The translations under genes were made by a program, and so were the position numbers. A stretch of DNA of 64,000 nucleotides from Selaginella tamariscina (lineage: Eukaryota; Streptophyta; Lycopodiopsida; Selaginellales; Selaginellaceae). Numbering within the stretch: the stretch's first letter is position 1; every line of letters begins with the position of its first letter. The stretch spans positions 62,001 to 126,000 of the forward strand of contig PUQB01000307.1 of the NCBI GenBank assembly GCA_003024785.1, in the 5' to 3' direction. Positions 36,531 to 48,900 of this stretch are shown here, one piece after another. Below the pieces are notes generated by a model. It was not told the DNA's origin, ran no database searches, and was given only the letters and a program-made list of their open reading frames with translations.

Positions 36531-37179
36531 TTAATCAACAAAAGGCAAAGGCACAGACTTCACAGCTCTATAGTTTTCAACATTGTTAAAGTGCTCGTTC
36601 TCCAGCCTTCATTGTTCAGATAAGTATGAGTATACTCACACACACACACACACACACACACACAACACACACACCATCGTACCTGAAATAGTTCCATTGG
36701 CCTCTCCGTATAACTTCTAACAAGCTACAAAGAGTGAGATAAATTTAGGATTCACTCTTGAGATACGCTCGAAAGGTATCAAAGCTTGCAGCCAGGCAAA
36801 TCTCAATAACACATTGGAAACCTGACAGAAATATATCAATATCACGCACACGCACACGCACACGCACGCACGCACACCATAGCAAAGTAGTAAACAAACT
36901 TGAAGTTGATGGCAAGTTTATCTCTCAACCATGGATTTTCTGAATGACGGTTGAGGAGACCCCAGTCATAAGCTATATCCCAGTAAGTCAAGAAGATGGT
37001 TGTAACTGCAGAGAGTATGCTGCCGACTGTGAGCAAACTAATGTGTCTGTTGTAACTGTATGCCATCCTAACTCCTATTGCCACCACTGCTGAGAAATAC
37101 TTGAGTGCATTGTACACTTGCTTCTTGTCCCTTTCGTCGTACCAACGCCTAAGACACTGAAAACCATATGTGTGTGCGT

Positions 37180-37211
<32 letters not shown>

Positions 37212-39696
37212 ACCTGCATCAATCGACACCAGTATGGTAACACTGCCACGACAAACCCAAATCTGATAAAGAATACGTTCTTTAAGCACGCTGCACTATT
37301 ACGAGTCTTGAAAAATCCACCGCCGTAGTAACATAATACATACTCAAAATCCCTCAATGCTTGAACCTGGAAACATAAACTATAAGCGCACGCACGCACG
37401 CACGCACACACACACTCACAAAGAGTTAAAGTTAAGCATACTTGACTTGTGAGGTGATCTGCAAGAAGGAAATCCGTTATCATCACCTGTAATATAAGTT
37501 AAATAGAATTCATTGAGAATTATATTAACTAAGAACCTTATAAAACGGTGTACATAAACAATGCCAAAGCATGCGTAAGAAAAAGAAGCGGGTCGAGCGA
37601 TATAAAGTATTGAATGGTAGAAACAATAACAAAAACAACCCCTAGAAATAACAAAGTTAGCATTTCCACACGCGCACGCACGCACACACACACGTGAGTT
37701 ATACTTACAGCTACTACCATCAGTGGGATAGTTTCCTCAAAAGCTCCACAGCATGGTTTGCCTGCAGTGACTTGAAGGTGTAGTATCATACCACTCAGTG
37801 CTAATGTACAAAGTCCACATGCAATTAAGAATACATCTCGGAACTGTAGCTCGTTTTTCCGATCAAGTTCCATAATGAAAGTATGATTTATTCGTGTCCT
37901 TCTCCAGAAGTATATGTTTACTCCATATACAAGCACATGTAGCACGATAACAGCGAGCATACTGGTATAAAAAAATTATAAACATTGTGTGTGTGTGTGT
38001 GCGTGTGCGGTGTGCGTGTGATATATATATTGCACAACTCGCCTGAAAATGGGAAACACCGCATCCATGTATTGTCTAGAATTAACAAGATTGTGGATCC
38101 TCTCCAACCGGATAGCCAAAAGAAGTCCTAACAAAAGAGCAACAGATAGCCCAAAGAACACTCCTGGAATGTTCAGTGTCAATACATATGTACATATATG
38201 AATGCGTACACATATAGCTGTGTGTGTGTTGTGGGTGTGTGTATACAGTCCCCACCTAAGAAGAATGTTACTCGGTGACGTTCTTTACGAGCTTCTGGTC
38301 TGAGTACTTGCATTGCCTGACTGTGGTTGGAATCGGTGAAGTACTTAGTAAATAAGACTTCCACTTTCTCCATAAGCTTTTGCACCTGATAATACGTACC
38401 CATTATATATATATACACAGTAGTTTTCAAACTAGATATGTGTATTTTATGTGTGCGTACCTTATCCGATTTTCCGATATAAGAGGTTTCCACAACTTGC
38501 AGATATTTCTTCCCAATATTCCCACCAGTGGCCTGTGTGAGAAGTTAATTTAGTAGTTCTAAAATGTACATTATATTATTTTATATTATATATTACTAAG
38601 TATTTAACTTATTAAAATTATCTTTTCACATATATAAAATTTTAAGAATTTAACCACTAATGAAACTGGTTTATTTTCTTATTTTAAAATAAAGAAATTT
38701 TAAAATGTCTTTTGGAAAGTTGAAGGAATCTGGACTACGTATCTTAACATCAAGAAATTCAAAAGTTCTCAAAGGTTGATAAGAACTCATAGTACTTTAA
38801 AAGTTTTACTTTATACGAGGGTTGGTATGAATTAAACTCATGTGCATTATTTAATTATATTAAGTTAAAAAAAATTAAATAACTGACCTTATCGTACTTT
38901 TTGAGCACCTTGGAGAACGCTATTATATTCAATGAGCTGCCAAAGCACACGTACGGAGTTAGACGACACACGCGCACGCACACACACAACCCACCAGAAA
39001 TTCCTTAACATGTACAATCCTCTGTAAAACTCAACGAATGCTTGTTGTAGCATTTCTTCAGCTCTCTTAACCTTCCTTAGATGCAAGTTTAGCACAGGCT
39101 TATCTACTATCTCAGACAGTATCAAAGCCAATGCATCCGTAGGTTTCACAGCAGGAATATCAATCTTAATATGCTTAGTCTCTTCATCAACCGTTTCGAG
39201 CCCGTCCTTAGTCGTAGTCTTGCTTAAGTCTTGCTTAACCTTGATTAACGCCTCCATTTGGCCATCTAAACCAGCTGCTTGATTCACATCTTCTCCTTCT
39301 TGAGACTGATAGAATCTGTTAACCTTCGTTAACTCCGAGTCAAGCATTCTAAAGAAAGAATTCTCTAGCTCGTTATATCCATCCCCCGGAAAGGATGTCT
39401 TAAACTCTATCCCATCTTCACTACTGCCTTCAAACAAATCAAACTAAGGAAATATTTGAATTATTTAATGAAACATCACATAGTTTTACCTCTTCAAGCT
39501 CTGCATGAGAAGGATATGAGAGATTGCTGACAAGTCTCCTCAGGTTTGATACTCTCCTCGATTGGAGAATATTCTGCTCCTCCTCCTGCTTCTTTCTTCT
39601 TATATTCTTTACAATGCGTTTCAGCTCCCTGTAATCCAGATATGCCTCCCTCCATTCCGGGACTTGCTGCATCTCAAACTGCTTCCCGAACTTCAT
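36531..39696 (-). CDS. PHO1-like: PHO1-like SPX-EXS phosphate exporter
   Basis: Phosphate export protein of the PHO1/XPR1 family. The SPX domain begins [20 protein letters not shown] and continues with [48 protein letters not shown] and [15 protein letters not shown] (inositol-pyrophosphate sensing, established). Then come [24 protein letters not shown] segments ([69 protein letters not shown]) and the EXS region: [95 protein letters not shown] and a PLPFVD end. At roughly 750-780 residues it is normal for the family. One base appears to be missing near 36,719-36,725. At least six introns consist largely of CA/CG/TG alternation. It converges with the reductase gene. Confidence 0.92.
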
Positions 39697-40990
39697 TTTT
39701 ATGAAAAAAAAAGACTTATAAAAATGTTAATTATTTACTACACCATCAAACTCTTCAACCTGCTGTGTTTAAAACTTGTATTGTTATATGATGTTTTCGC
39801 TCAACTTCCAGAAGTGTACGGCTTGAGGGCCCTAATCAGTTCGTGGCACGTTGCAGTCAAGCTGTCGGCGACTGCGTCGTCTCTGTACGGTTGTGTCCTA
39901 GAAAAGAACGCATAGAGAATGATTCAACGTTTTAGATTATTTTAATCAGTTTTATATAGGTTAATACGTATTTGATCTTAGCTCAATTTTATTGGCTTGA
40001 TCAAGATTCAGTCAACCACACTGTCGTCTACGTAAACTATATATGATTTTATATATAATATTTGTTATATTTTACAATATCGACCATTTTTAAATCATTT
40101 CTCAACATTCACATGTTTAAAACAACGAGTGAACGTATGGGATCCAAACACTTGGATTTATTTATTGATGATCTAGTCTCGATTTAAAATATCAATGTCA
40201 TTCGTATGATCTATTTTATTATTAATTTATCTTAATAATGTGATTATTTAAAAAATTTAACTTAAAATCATGAAGATAAATATATATTTCATTATATTAT
40301 ATAAATCAACTTAATAGAATATAATAGAAAGTTTTACCAATCCTTATTTTAAACACTTGATTTGGGCCTTGCTAAATCCCACGTGGCATTATAAAAGCTA
40401 TTACGATGATTTTAAATTCTAAAATTATCAAATTATAAACCATGTGACACTGTTAAAATTATTGAACCCAATTAACAGCCATATTAAATCCTAAACCTAT
40501 GTGACATTATCTGTGAAAATGACTGATATATACGCCGTGAGTGATGTAAGATAAATTCATTAAGTTAAAAATAATAATTAAATTAAGAATAAATTTATTA
40601 AATTAAAGATAATAAATAAGTTGCTTAAAATAAACTCACTTACCAGGTTAAGAATAATAATTAACTTAAGGGTCATTAAACAGGTTAAGGGTATAATTTA
40701 AATATAAACTTACCGAGTTAAAATTAATAACTAACTAACTTAAGAGTCGTTTAATAATTCATCAAGTTCAAATTAAATCCATAAAAGAGTGGGCATATGT
40801 ACTAGTTTGTTAGTTACAAACCTCAAGTAACAATAGTATTTAAACTAGCTTCTACTTAGTTAAATTATTATTAGTGTGTACAAGATAAATCCTAGACATC
40901 TCAGACGTTTCCGCATTAATACCTCACTCCAGTTTAAGTATATAAAAGATATATATGTTGTTATTTCATATTAAAAATTTAAGTACAAAT
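39697..40990. other. PHO1-like promoter region and AT-rich spacer
   Basis: The first ~230 bp are the 5' flank of the PHO1-like gene. The rest is AT-rich, with repeated short phrases such as TTAAGAATAATAATTAA and CTTACC.AGTTAA near 40,560-40,740. No gene seen. Confidence 0.5.
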
Positions 40991-40993
40991 TTA

Positions 40994-42397
40994 GGCCCCA
41001 CTTTCCACTAGCGGGTGGTTAATTGCCTCAACCAATCAAATTTAATAAATTATTTATTCTACCAGCAGTTTGTTTTTCCACTTGCTGGTTATTTAAAATT
41101 TAATATCTACATGGCACCTATGTGGCACCTACGTGGCGCCTATATGGCTTTTTCGGTGGTAGCCAAATAACCGGGCAATTTTGCCCGGTTATACGGCTAC
41201 CATGCATAAAATAGTGACGCGTGTATAATTTAAATATGTAGGTTATTATTAAGCTTTTCTTTTATTTCCTTGCACAGCCCATGGAGATTTATTCGGGATT
41301 ACAATACAATAATGCGCCACAGGAATTACAAGATGGCATGGCGCCACAGCATGTGGCAAATACCAATCGATCTTTTTATCATTTGTTATTAATCAATTTG
41401 GTGTGCAAATGATCTCTTTTTTAATTTAATTACTTTTTTTTTCCATTAAATGAAGATGCGTAAGCTTCTCAATACTGATTAAGACAAAGAAGAATTCTGG
41501 TGAGATACTTATACATCTTTAATCTGTGTTTTTATATTATAAAATACATAATATATATATAACATATATTATAATTATGCATATATGTATTTATGTAACT
41601 CATATATATTCTAATTACATTCATTTTTGAATTATGAAGAGAAAAGCCTCAATATTAGAATTATAAAAATATATGAGTGTCTATAATTATGCATGTAATA
41701 TCTCTCCTTTGCATGTGTGCATGTAATCTCTCTCTTTCCATGTGTGTGTAATCTCTCTCTCCATGTATAATACTTGCCCCATATGCATGAGTGCATATAA
41801 TTATGCATGTAATCTCTTTTTCTCTTTATGCATGTATATATGCATATATAAACATATGTATATATATGTGTGTGTATATTGATATGTTTTATGTATGTAG
41901 ATGCATTTGTTTTACATATACACACAAGTTTTGAAAACAAGAATGCCTAGAAAAAATATATAACTTTATATATATAAACAAAAATGTATAAGTTTAATTG
42001 AAAAGTTATAATTTATGTTTATAGGTTAATTATTTAATATACACAGGAATCATTATACCATTTGATAAATTAATACATATAATGAACACAATATACATTG
42101 ACTTATATATTGACAAAGGCTACTTATTAATATATTTTTATTTATCTTTTTCATATAATTTATTCTTAATCTTTACAATATATGACACACACGTATTCAT
42201 ATCTTCAAGCCCAAAAACCTTAATTAATAAAAAAAAAACCCATTAACCACGGTTAAATGGAAATGCTCACTGGTAATTTAATTTTTAATTCAATTAACCA
42301 CTCTAGTGGAAAACCACAGTGGTAGTTATTATTAATGATGTGGCATTTTTTTAATTTACCAGGGGCCAAATAACCACCCGCTAGTGGAAAGTGGGCC
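40994..42397. mobile_element. 1.4 kb PIF/Harbinger-like non-autonomous DNA transposon
   Basis: Terminal inverted repeats: left GGCCCCACTTTCCACTAGCG at 40,994, right the complement of CGCTAGTGGAAAGTGGGCC ending at 42,397, matching over roughly 30 bp. It is flanked by TTA at 40,991-40,993 and 42,398-42,400. A GGCC-type start and TTA/TAA duplication are typical of PIF/Harbinger and Tourist-like elements (established). No transposase frame is visible, so it needs one in trans. Confidence 0.8.
41159..41200. repeat. Near-perfect 20-bp-arm hairpin inside the transposon
   Basis: GTAGCCAAATAACCGGGCAA is followed after 2 nt by TTGCCCGGTTATACGGCTAC. The arms pair with two mismatches. It could be the ends of a second small element inserted nearby or a foldback. 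Confidence 0.85.
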
Positions 42398-42689
42398 TTA
42401 TATTTAAATCACCTCAGAGGTTACTTAAAAATTAAATACATTTTTTTTATAAAATACTAAATGTGAGACTTGAATTGTTTTTTGGTGTTGTTGTCTTAAA
42501 ATCTTAAATTATCTCTTCAATCTAAATTAATATTTTAAATCGTTAATTAAATCTAGTTTGAGGTCGTCTTAATATAATTTAAAACTTAAGTTTTGGTGTG
42601 AAATTTTCTTTCTTAATAATCAAATCAAAGTTTTGACCTAAAAATATTCAAATGTTATGAAAACTTGTGATATTGTATCTCATTGTTTC

Positions 42690-43710
42690 TTGACATTCTT
42701 GTCTAATTCTTGAGGAGCACTTTACCACCTCTAGCAACACTTTCAGACTCTTTAATAGCAGCTTCGAACTCAGGAGATCATACTTCTTCCGGACAAGGGC
42801 TGTATAACTCCAGACTCCAATAGCTCCCATGCCAGTTATATAAGCCTTCCTCTGTTCCTCAATTTCCCAATAATTTGACAGGATCCAACCTGTAATATTC
42901 ACTTGCCTCAACAAATCTCGAATGTTTACACTCGCTTCTGTGCTCGACAGTACTCATAAACAAAAACTGTGCCACCCCTTCTAAACTTGCCGCAACACTC
43001 TGCATATAAATATCATTATATATACTATATCACTATTAGTTCACATGAATTTACCTTTGTTAGTTTCTCCACCAACAGCATCCAAAGCTCCATATGCAAG
43101 CTTACGGTTCGTGATTTCCTTGACTCTGCAGCAATGTCTGTATATAACACATGAGCACAGAGGAAGGAGGGAGGGAGGGAACTTACCTTCAGTGGTAGAG
43201 CATAGGACTTCATCAGCACCTAATGCCTTAAGCTCTTCCTTCTGCTCTTCACGCCGAACAATATTGATTGTTTTGATCCCCTTATGCTGGCAAGCTGATT
43301 ATCATTCTAAAACACAAGACAACAAAAACTTACATATCCATACACATATAAAATAATGGTTCATATTGTAACTAACCTGCCAAGAACAGAGCCTGCTGCA
43401 GTTTGCAATATGTATTCCCCTTGAGGTACAGAAAGATCTTTAAGCATACCAATTGCTGTCCAAGGATTAATAATGAATTGAGCTGCTACCTCATCTAGAA
43501 TTGAATCTGGAACTGGTGTCAGCATTTCCTCTCTCACAGAGACATACTCTGCCATGAACCATCACCAGTTTGCCTTAACCCCTCCACATGAATGGAACCA
43601 CTCTCTGGCCTGGTTTAACTTTGTTACACCATCACCAACCTGTAAAAACATATATGTACAAAAGTAAGTACGTTGTGTGAGTCCTTACGCATAAATATTG
43701 TCTAATGGAG

Positions 43711-43760
<50 letters not shown>

Positions 43761-44354
43761 ATATGTAGAGAGAGAGGAGAGAGAGAGAGAGACTCTATAA
43801 ATACTTGAATGTGTGTTATACATCTCCATATATAGTTGATTGGTGGGTTCCATCTCACTACAAGACACACAACACAGAAAAATGTTAGAGATTCGTCTTC
43901 ACGATTGTATATGCAAGGAATATACACGTGTATACTGTTGGTATATTTGTAATACATCAAACACATACATACATGGAACCCAAACTTTTGAAATTACTAA
44001 AAAAATATTGGTCACATTATTCGAAGTATAAAATATAGAACTATATATAAACAGAGTTTATCCAGTATCCATGTGAGTTATATATATGCAAAGAAAATGT
44101 GGGTGCTGAATTATGGCTGAGTAGAACTATGGAGATACTCACGGAATGAACAATACCGTAACCTTCAGAACCGGAGTATATCGAGCATGTCCATAGCGGG
44201 CAGTCCGAATTGAGACGAGATCCGTGGGATTGATGGGTCTGAGTAGAATGTGAACAACCACACGCCCCGGAGAAGCCTCTGGAATTGGCTTGCTGCTCAG
44301 CTTAAGATCGCCGCTGCCACTCACCGCCAAGATTGCCTTGTTCATGCCCGCCAT
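42690..44354 (-). pseudogene. Decayed paralogue of the MDR reductase
   Basis: Inverted relative to the intact copy. Recognisable exons: MAGMNKAILAVSGSGDLKL with RVVVHILLRPINPTDLVS (near 44,200-44,354), EYVSVREEMLTPVPDSILD and LQTAAGSVLGR (43,376-43,555), GIKTINIVRREEQKEELKAL (about 43,200-43,290), a remnant of NRKLAYGALDAVGGE (near 43,050-43,110), and a last exon with several stops (42,720-42,960). The intron positions are kept, so it arose by DNA duplication rather than retrotransposition. Stops and deletions in the last exon, and a damaged second exon (near 43,560-43,640), make a full product impossible. Confidence 0.85.
43705..43795. repeat. (CT)n then (GA)n microsatellite in the pseudogene intron
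   Basis: About 46 nt of CT dinucleotides, a short spacer, then AGAGAGAGGAGAGAGAGA. The two tracts are mutually complementary and could fold into a hairpin. Confidence 0.85.
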
Positions 44355-44365
44355 GCCTGCTAAAC

Positions 44366-44377
44366 AACCCTAAACCC
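44366..44377 (-). promoter_or_regulatory. Telobox upstream of the reductase pseudogene
   Basis: AACCCTAAACCC begins about 12 nt upstream of the old start codon, a relic or still active promoter element like those of the other genes here. Confidence 0.4.
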
Positions 44378-44397
44378 TTTGTATTGTCGGTATTTCT

Positions 44398-44940
44398 ATG
44401 TATGCACACGTGTCGAACATGCAGAGGTCAGGGTTCTGTAGAAATTTATTCCATTTACACAGGCAACGCATGCAATGTGTGTGTGTGAGAGAGAGAGATC
44501 TAACTGATTCACCTCAGCTTCATTTTCGAACGGCCGGTAATAAGGGTAAGAGTGGTAATAAGGGTGAAAAGGGGATACTTAGGCTTATACCTGTAATCGA
44601 GTTCACTTCCAGGAAATGTTGCAGAGTTGTAAGGGTAGTAACCGGTAAGGGTGACCATAATAAGGGCGCTTATCTCCAGAAGGCTGGATATTCTCTTCCT
44701 GGGTATTCACACTTGCCTAGGATTACCAAGAACACTTGTGTTTAATGAAGTTTAGAGGGTTGTCTAATAACTTGACAGTGAGTCGTATGTGTTTAATGAA
44801 GTTTAAAGGGGTGGTTTAAGGGTCTAATAATGTGTGACTAATCTCGTGACTTCTGCCACCTGTGGAACACACGTGGTTAATGAAGTTTAAAGGGGTTTGA
44901 CAATGAGTGGGATACATAAAACGCAAAATGAAGTAGAGAA
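44398..44940. other. Spacer with short internal repeats
   Basis: Two short repeat sets: GGTAATAAGGGT(A/G)A phrases at about 44,535-44,670, and three copies of TTAATGAAGTTTA(A/G)AGGG at about 44,740-44,900. The open frame at 44,398-44,745 spans the first set and shows no family motif. Confidence 0.5.
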
Positions 44941-45013
44941 CACTCCCGGTGGGATTCGAACCCACAATCCTTTGATTAGAAGTCAAATGCCTTATCCATT
45001 AGGCCACGGGAGC
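44941..45013 (-). tRNA. tRNA-Arg (anticodon UCU)
   Basis: The minus strand folds as a complete cloverleaf: acceptor GCTCCCG pairs with CGGGAGT, D-arm GCCTAATGGATAAGGC, anticodon stem TTTGA/TCAAA with loop CTTCTAA, and T-arm GTGGG-TTCGAAT-CCCAC. The anticodon TCT reads AGA. There is no intron and no encoded CCA, as expected for a nuclear gene. The B box GGTTCGAATCC is intact. Confidence 0.96.
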
Positions 45014-46626
45014 AATACATTCATAGTTCTGTATTCACAAATACCCCAAGTTATTGAAATATAAATAAAAGAATTCAAAACACATTGCGTGACTTATGTA
45101 AGCATGTCAATGTTTTATGCATGTATGTACGTAATATGGAAAAGGACATAATGCAAGTTACATGAAACGCGTGTCTACAAAGATATATTGGTTAAGTTTG
45201 AATATACAATGAATATATCGTACTAGAATATCCATCCGAATATTCTTAATCAGTAGAATATTCTATATAGTTGAACAATCAGCGTTGAAGTTTTACAACA
45301 TACATAATACACATATATATGAACATTATATAAAGATACAGGACATGTAAGCTTTTTCATTGTGACACGTGAGTTGTTTTCACTGTTGATAAACTAGCAC
45401 TATAGTTTTAAAATTAACATATAGCTTTCTAAATTAGTAATTAAAATTTGTAAGTATTTTTATTGTGACACAATGTTAAACTAGCATTATAGTTTTAAAA
45501 GTAATATGTATATAATAATCTAATTTGCTATTAAAAATCTTGTAAGTATATATTAATAATAAACTAAACAATTAGATAACTATTGATAATCCAACTAAGA
45601 CATTAAACACTAGTATATTTTAATTTTATATCTCTTAAACAAATTGACGTTAAAAATAAAATATAATCTATTCAATTAGGGTTATTCTTAATATATGTTG
45701 CATATTCTAATTATTTTATGATTAGAATTCTTTAAATAAAGTTTAAGGTTGAAATATGAAAAAGCTTAAGAAATGACAAATTAACAAAAAGAAATATTTA
45801 AGGGCAACAATAAAATATATCTTACATAAATAAATAGTTTAAGGATATGCTTTAATTTAATAATAATTTATTAATATTATATATTTATATAATTCAAAAG
45901 CTAAATCTAAAAAGACATAAATCCCATAGAGTTTTATAAAGATAATTAAAGGTGCCCTCGTCATCATGCTCAATTAATAATGGTGTTCATATATGATGCT
46001 ACTCCTTATGCTCTTATTGCAAATCCTTGAATTTAAATATATTTTATGAAAGTCTTGAAAATAATGTATATCATTAATTTGATTATTTTATAATGATTAT
46101 TACATATTATTTTGGGACAATACTTAGTGTTTACATAAGTTTCTTATTTATTTTTAAGAAATGACATTACAATGGTACAGTAGTTGGACGCAATAATTTA
46201 TGAAAATTAAAATATTTTTTCAATAATATTCAAATGCACATTTGGGCATGCAAATAATTATGATGTATTTGTTTGAGCCATTTAAGTTGGTAATGCAATT
46301 CGATATTTTTTTAAAATATTTTTTACTTCGTGTAAAAATTAACATATTAAAATGCATTAAATTAGGTATGTTATTTTATTAAATCTTAATCCGTGAGCCA
46401 TGAGAAAGTGGCATATGGATTTAATGCCCTTCCTCACGATTTTGGTTTAGTAGCATAATACTTTTCAATTATATATATTGTATTAAAAGTATAAATTAAT
46501 CGTTAAACCTTCTGTTAATGTTAAGCAGAATGAGTTGTTTACATAATATTGTAAGTCCTTCTATACCTGTGTCCTGAGTGCACGTGTGTGTACGTCCGTA
46601 TGCATTAATCACAATTCAATAAGAAT
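45014..46626. other. AT-rich spacer
   Basis: No gene, RNA or transposon end recognised. Repeated phrases such as ACTAGCATTATAGTTTTAAA occur near 45,400 and 45,485, and may be a small local duplication. Confidence 0.5.
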
Positions 46627-46853
46627 ATACTTTTTAGGAAATTTTCCGCGTGGAGATGAGTCTATATGAACTAGGGTTTCTGCAGGTCCTCGCAATGAAG
46701 AGTGACAGGGAATTTCAAGTAAGTATCTAATTTCTTTTTTATACTTTTTAGGAAATTTTCCCGCGTGGAGATGAGTCTATATGAACTAGGGTTTCTGCAG
46801 GTCCTCGCAATGAAGAGTGAAGGGAATTTCAAGTAAGTATCTAATTTCTTTTT
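46627..46853 (+). repeat. Tandem duplication of the first exon of the orphan gene, copy A
   Basis: Two ~113-bp units, each containing GTGGAGATGAGTCTATATGA, GGTTTCTGCAGGTCCTCGC and TAAGTATCTAATTTC, so the first exon and its donor are present twice. Both carry an in-frame stop relative to copy B's opening exon. Confidence 0.85.
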
Positions 46854-48900
46854 ATACTTTGCACATTTCACACAAAAATCTGTGGTCTTCGTGGAGCTCT
46901 TAACCCACCTGCTTTCTTCCTTAATTTTTCATAGAAATTTGCACTTAGATCATGATATGCCATGGAAATTTTCCATCTTTCTCTTTTCTTTGGAGGTCTT
47001 TTATGAATTTAACCCATATACCTGCTTGTATTTTCCCTTTTAAGTTTTTCATAGAAAACTTTTGTGTTTTGTTATGAATTTGCACTTTGATCATGGTATT
47101 CCATGGAAATCTTCCATCTTTCTGTGTGAATCTGCACTTGTTTTCAAGTAAAACTTGTAATCTAGTGTAAATTATTTGCAAATAATAAACTGAGTTTTCA
47201 TTCTAACATAGGCAAGGAAGCTGCTGAGGTAAGATCAATTTTATATTCAAATCACCCTCTCTCTCACGCACACATACCACATACATGGTATAGTGTTATT
47301 TCTATCTGTTCACTTAACTAATACTATTGTTTTCAGAATGAAATGGACCAGCTACTTACTGAACACGTTAAAAGGTAAGCAAGTCGACATATTCTCACTG
47401 TATTTGTATGTGATATTGCTCACATCCTCTCAATACACACGTTTTCGTTTTAATGTGGTCTTGCATTTAATTTACAGACCATTGAGCACGGCTATAAAGA
47501 GAGCTTAAGAATGTGGTAAGCTACATATACTTGAAACTAATAGCCATTGCTTACTGTGTACTTATCTATATCTATAGGGTTACATCTACTATGTATATGT
47601 ATGGAGCAGGATGCTAGAATCATTAACATTGAAGGAAGCTCACGTCGATTAGAACTCCGTGTTAAGCTGGAGGAACGTTGGCACAATGCCCCAGCTCGCA
47701 GGTGTGTGTGTGTGTATGTAAGAGAGAGAGAGAGAAGTACATCTAACAGACTAACAGAGGACATCCTTATACAGTGATGCTTATGTTTACGAGGACGAGC
47801 GTGGGTATATAAATATCATTGCTGGTGTTCCTGGAGAGGAAGTCGAACCAAGCTTCCGTGTTGCTTTACCCCAGAAACACAGACGAATGAGGATACACAT
47901 ATAACAACACATTTTGTGGGAGCATCTGAGAAATGGTTTTATTTTCAACGTTAGATTGAGCCCAGATTTGCTGCTACTGCGACTGCGAGGCAGGCTGATG
48001 AGAAAATGGATGGAACATGGTTTCACTTTGGACGTGGAGATACACGTCCTCGGTTTTTCTGCCACCACCAAGGGCAAACAGCTTGTTCGTTCCGGTTGTC
48101 ATTCCAGATCTGCCTCTACCTTGGCCTGAACCACATTCTACAGGAATGGTTGTTATGAATTTCCAGGTAAAACACACAAAGCGCACACACACCTATTGTA
48201 TTGAAAAGCTTTTTTCTACAGGTGTTTTATGACCCTTGGGACGCCAGTGTACTTTGCTATATAAATTTCCGACATGTAGAGAGAACTGTAATCCATCATG
48301 CGGATACTCTCTGGATACTTTGTTACTCTTACTAAACTGCTATGCATTCTTGTGCCGGATGCAATTATAAATGAGCACCTTTGGGTAGGCTCCCTTACAC
48401 TTACAGGTGACAAGTTCACTCCCAACTTGTTTTACACCCTGCCACTCACTCGGGTAAAATGCAACATATATATGAATGTAGGTGTGCGTGTATATACGTA
48501 TTCATGTGTGAGATGTGAACATGTAGAACTCAAGTACGTACATTCCTGCTGGCCTTTCCGAGCAGATCATTCGGTGTAACACAAACGTACTCCGTGCGCA
48601 TGACGACTCATCAGGCAAGTTGTTTGTCAATATATACACACATAGGCACCACTTATGGTAATTTATATTAAAAGGTGGGGGATTCATCATCCGCAAAGCT
48701 CGTTAATATCATTTGGAAATATCAAAGTGCATTAATCTTCCCCAACGTCATGTCATGATCCTTATCTTGCAATGAGCTGCGATCCGAGGTTCCTGACTGT
48801 AGCCATTACGGGCCACACATTACCTTTTGACATACATCCTAACCCAGCTCAACACGTAGATGTAAACCGGGATTCAAGGTTAGAGTTGTAAAGATTTAGG
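46640..48900 (+). pseudogene. Orphan gene, copy A (inactivated tandem paralogue)
   Basis: It has the same exon order as copy B (51,120-53,689): a short helical exon NEMDQLLTEHVK, an exon with RIINIEGSS and ERWHNAPAR, then AYVYEDERGYINIIAGVPGE and so on. Defects: a C-to-T nonsense change after WFYFQR (QR then TAG, near 47,956), loss of about 110 bp where copy B encodes PRFSHLQFPG to KELV (near 48,080), and loss of the reading frame in the final exon, where copy B's GGGFIIRNGRVYHLE segment is damaged. A C4 run (47,869-47,872) where copy B has C5 may be only a sequencing error. The later exon WVGSLTLTGDKFTPNLFY is well kept. Transcription as a non-coding or regulatory copy is possible but not shown. 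Confidence 0.75.

Noticed and set aside
42690..44354. Reductase copy as a processed retrocopy
   Set aside because: Exons are still separated by intron-like DNA at the same positions as in the intact gene.
44398..44745. 115-residue frame with basic, Cys-containing C-terminus
   Set aside because: It spans a local GGTAATAAGGGT-type repeat and has no homologue that I recognise; no splice or promoter context supports it.
46640..48900. Copy A of the orphan gene as functional
   Set aside because: Beyond a possible run-length error it has a base-substitution stop and a ~110-bp exon loss.
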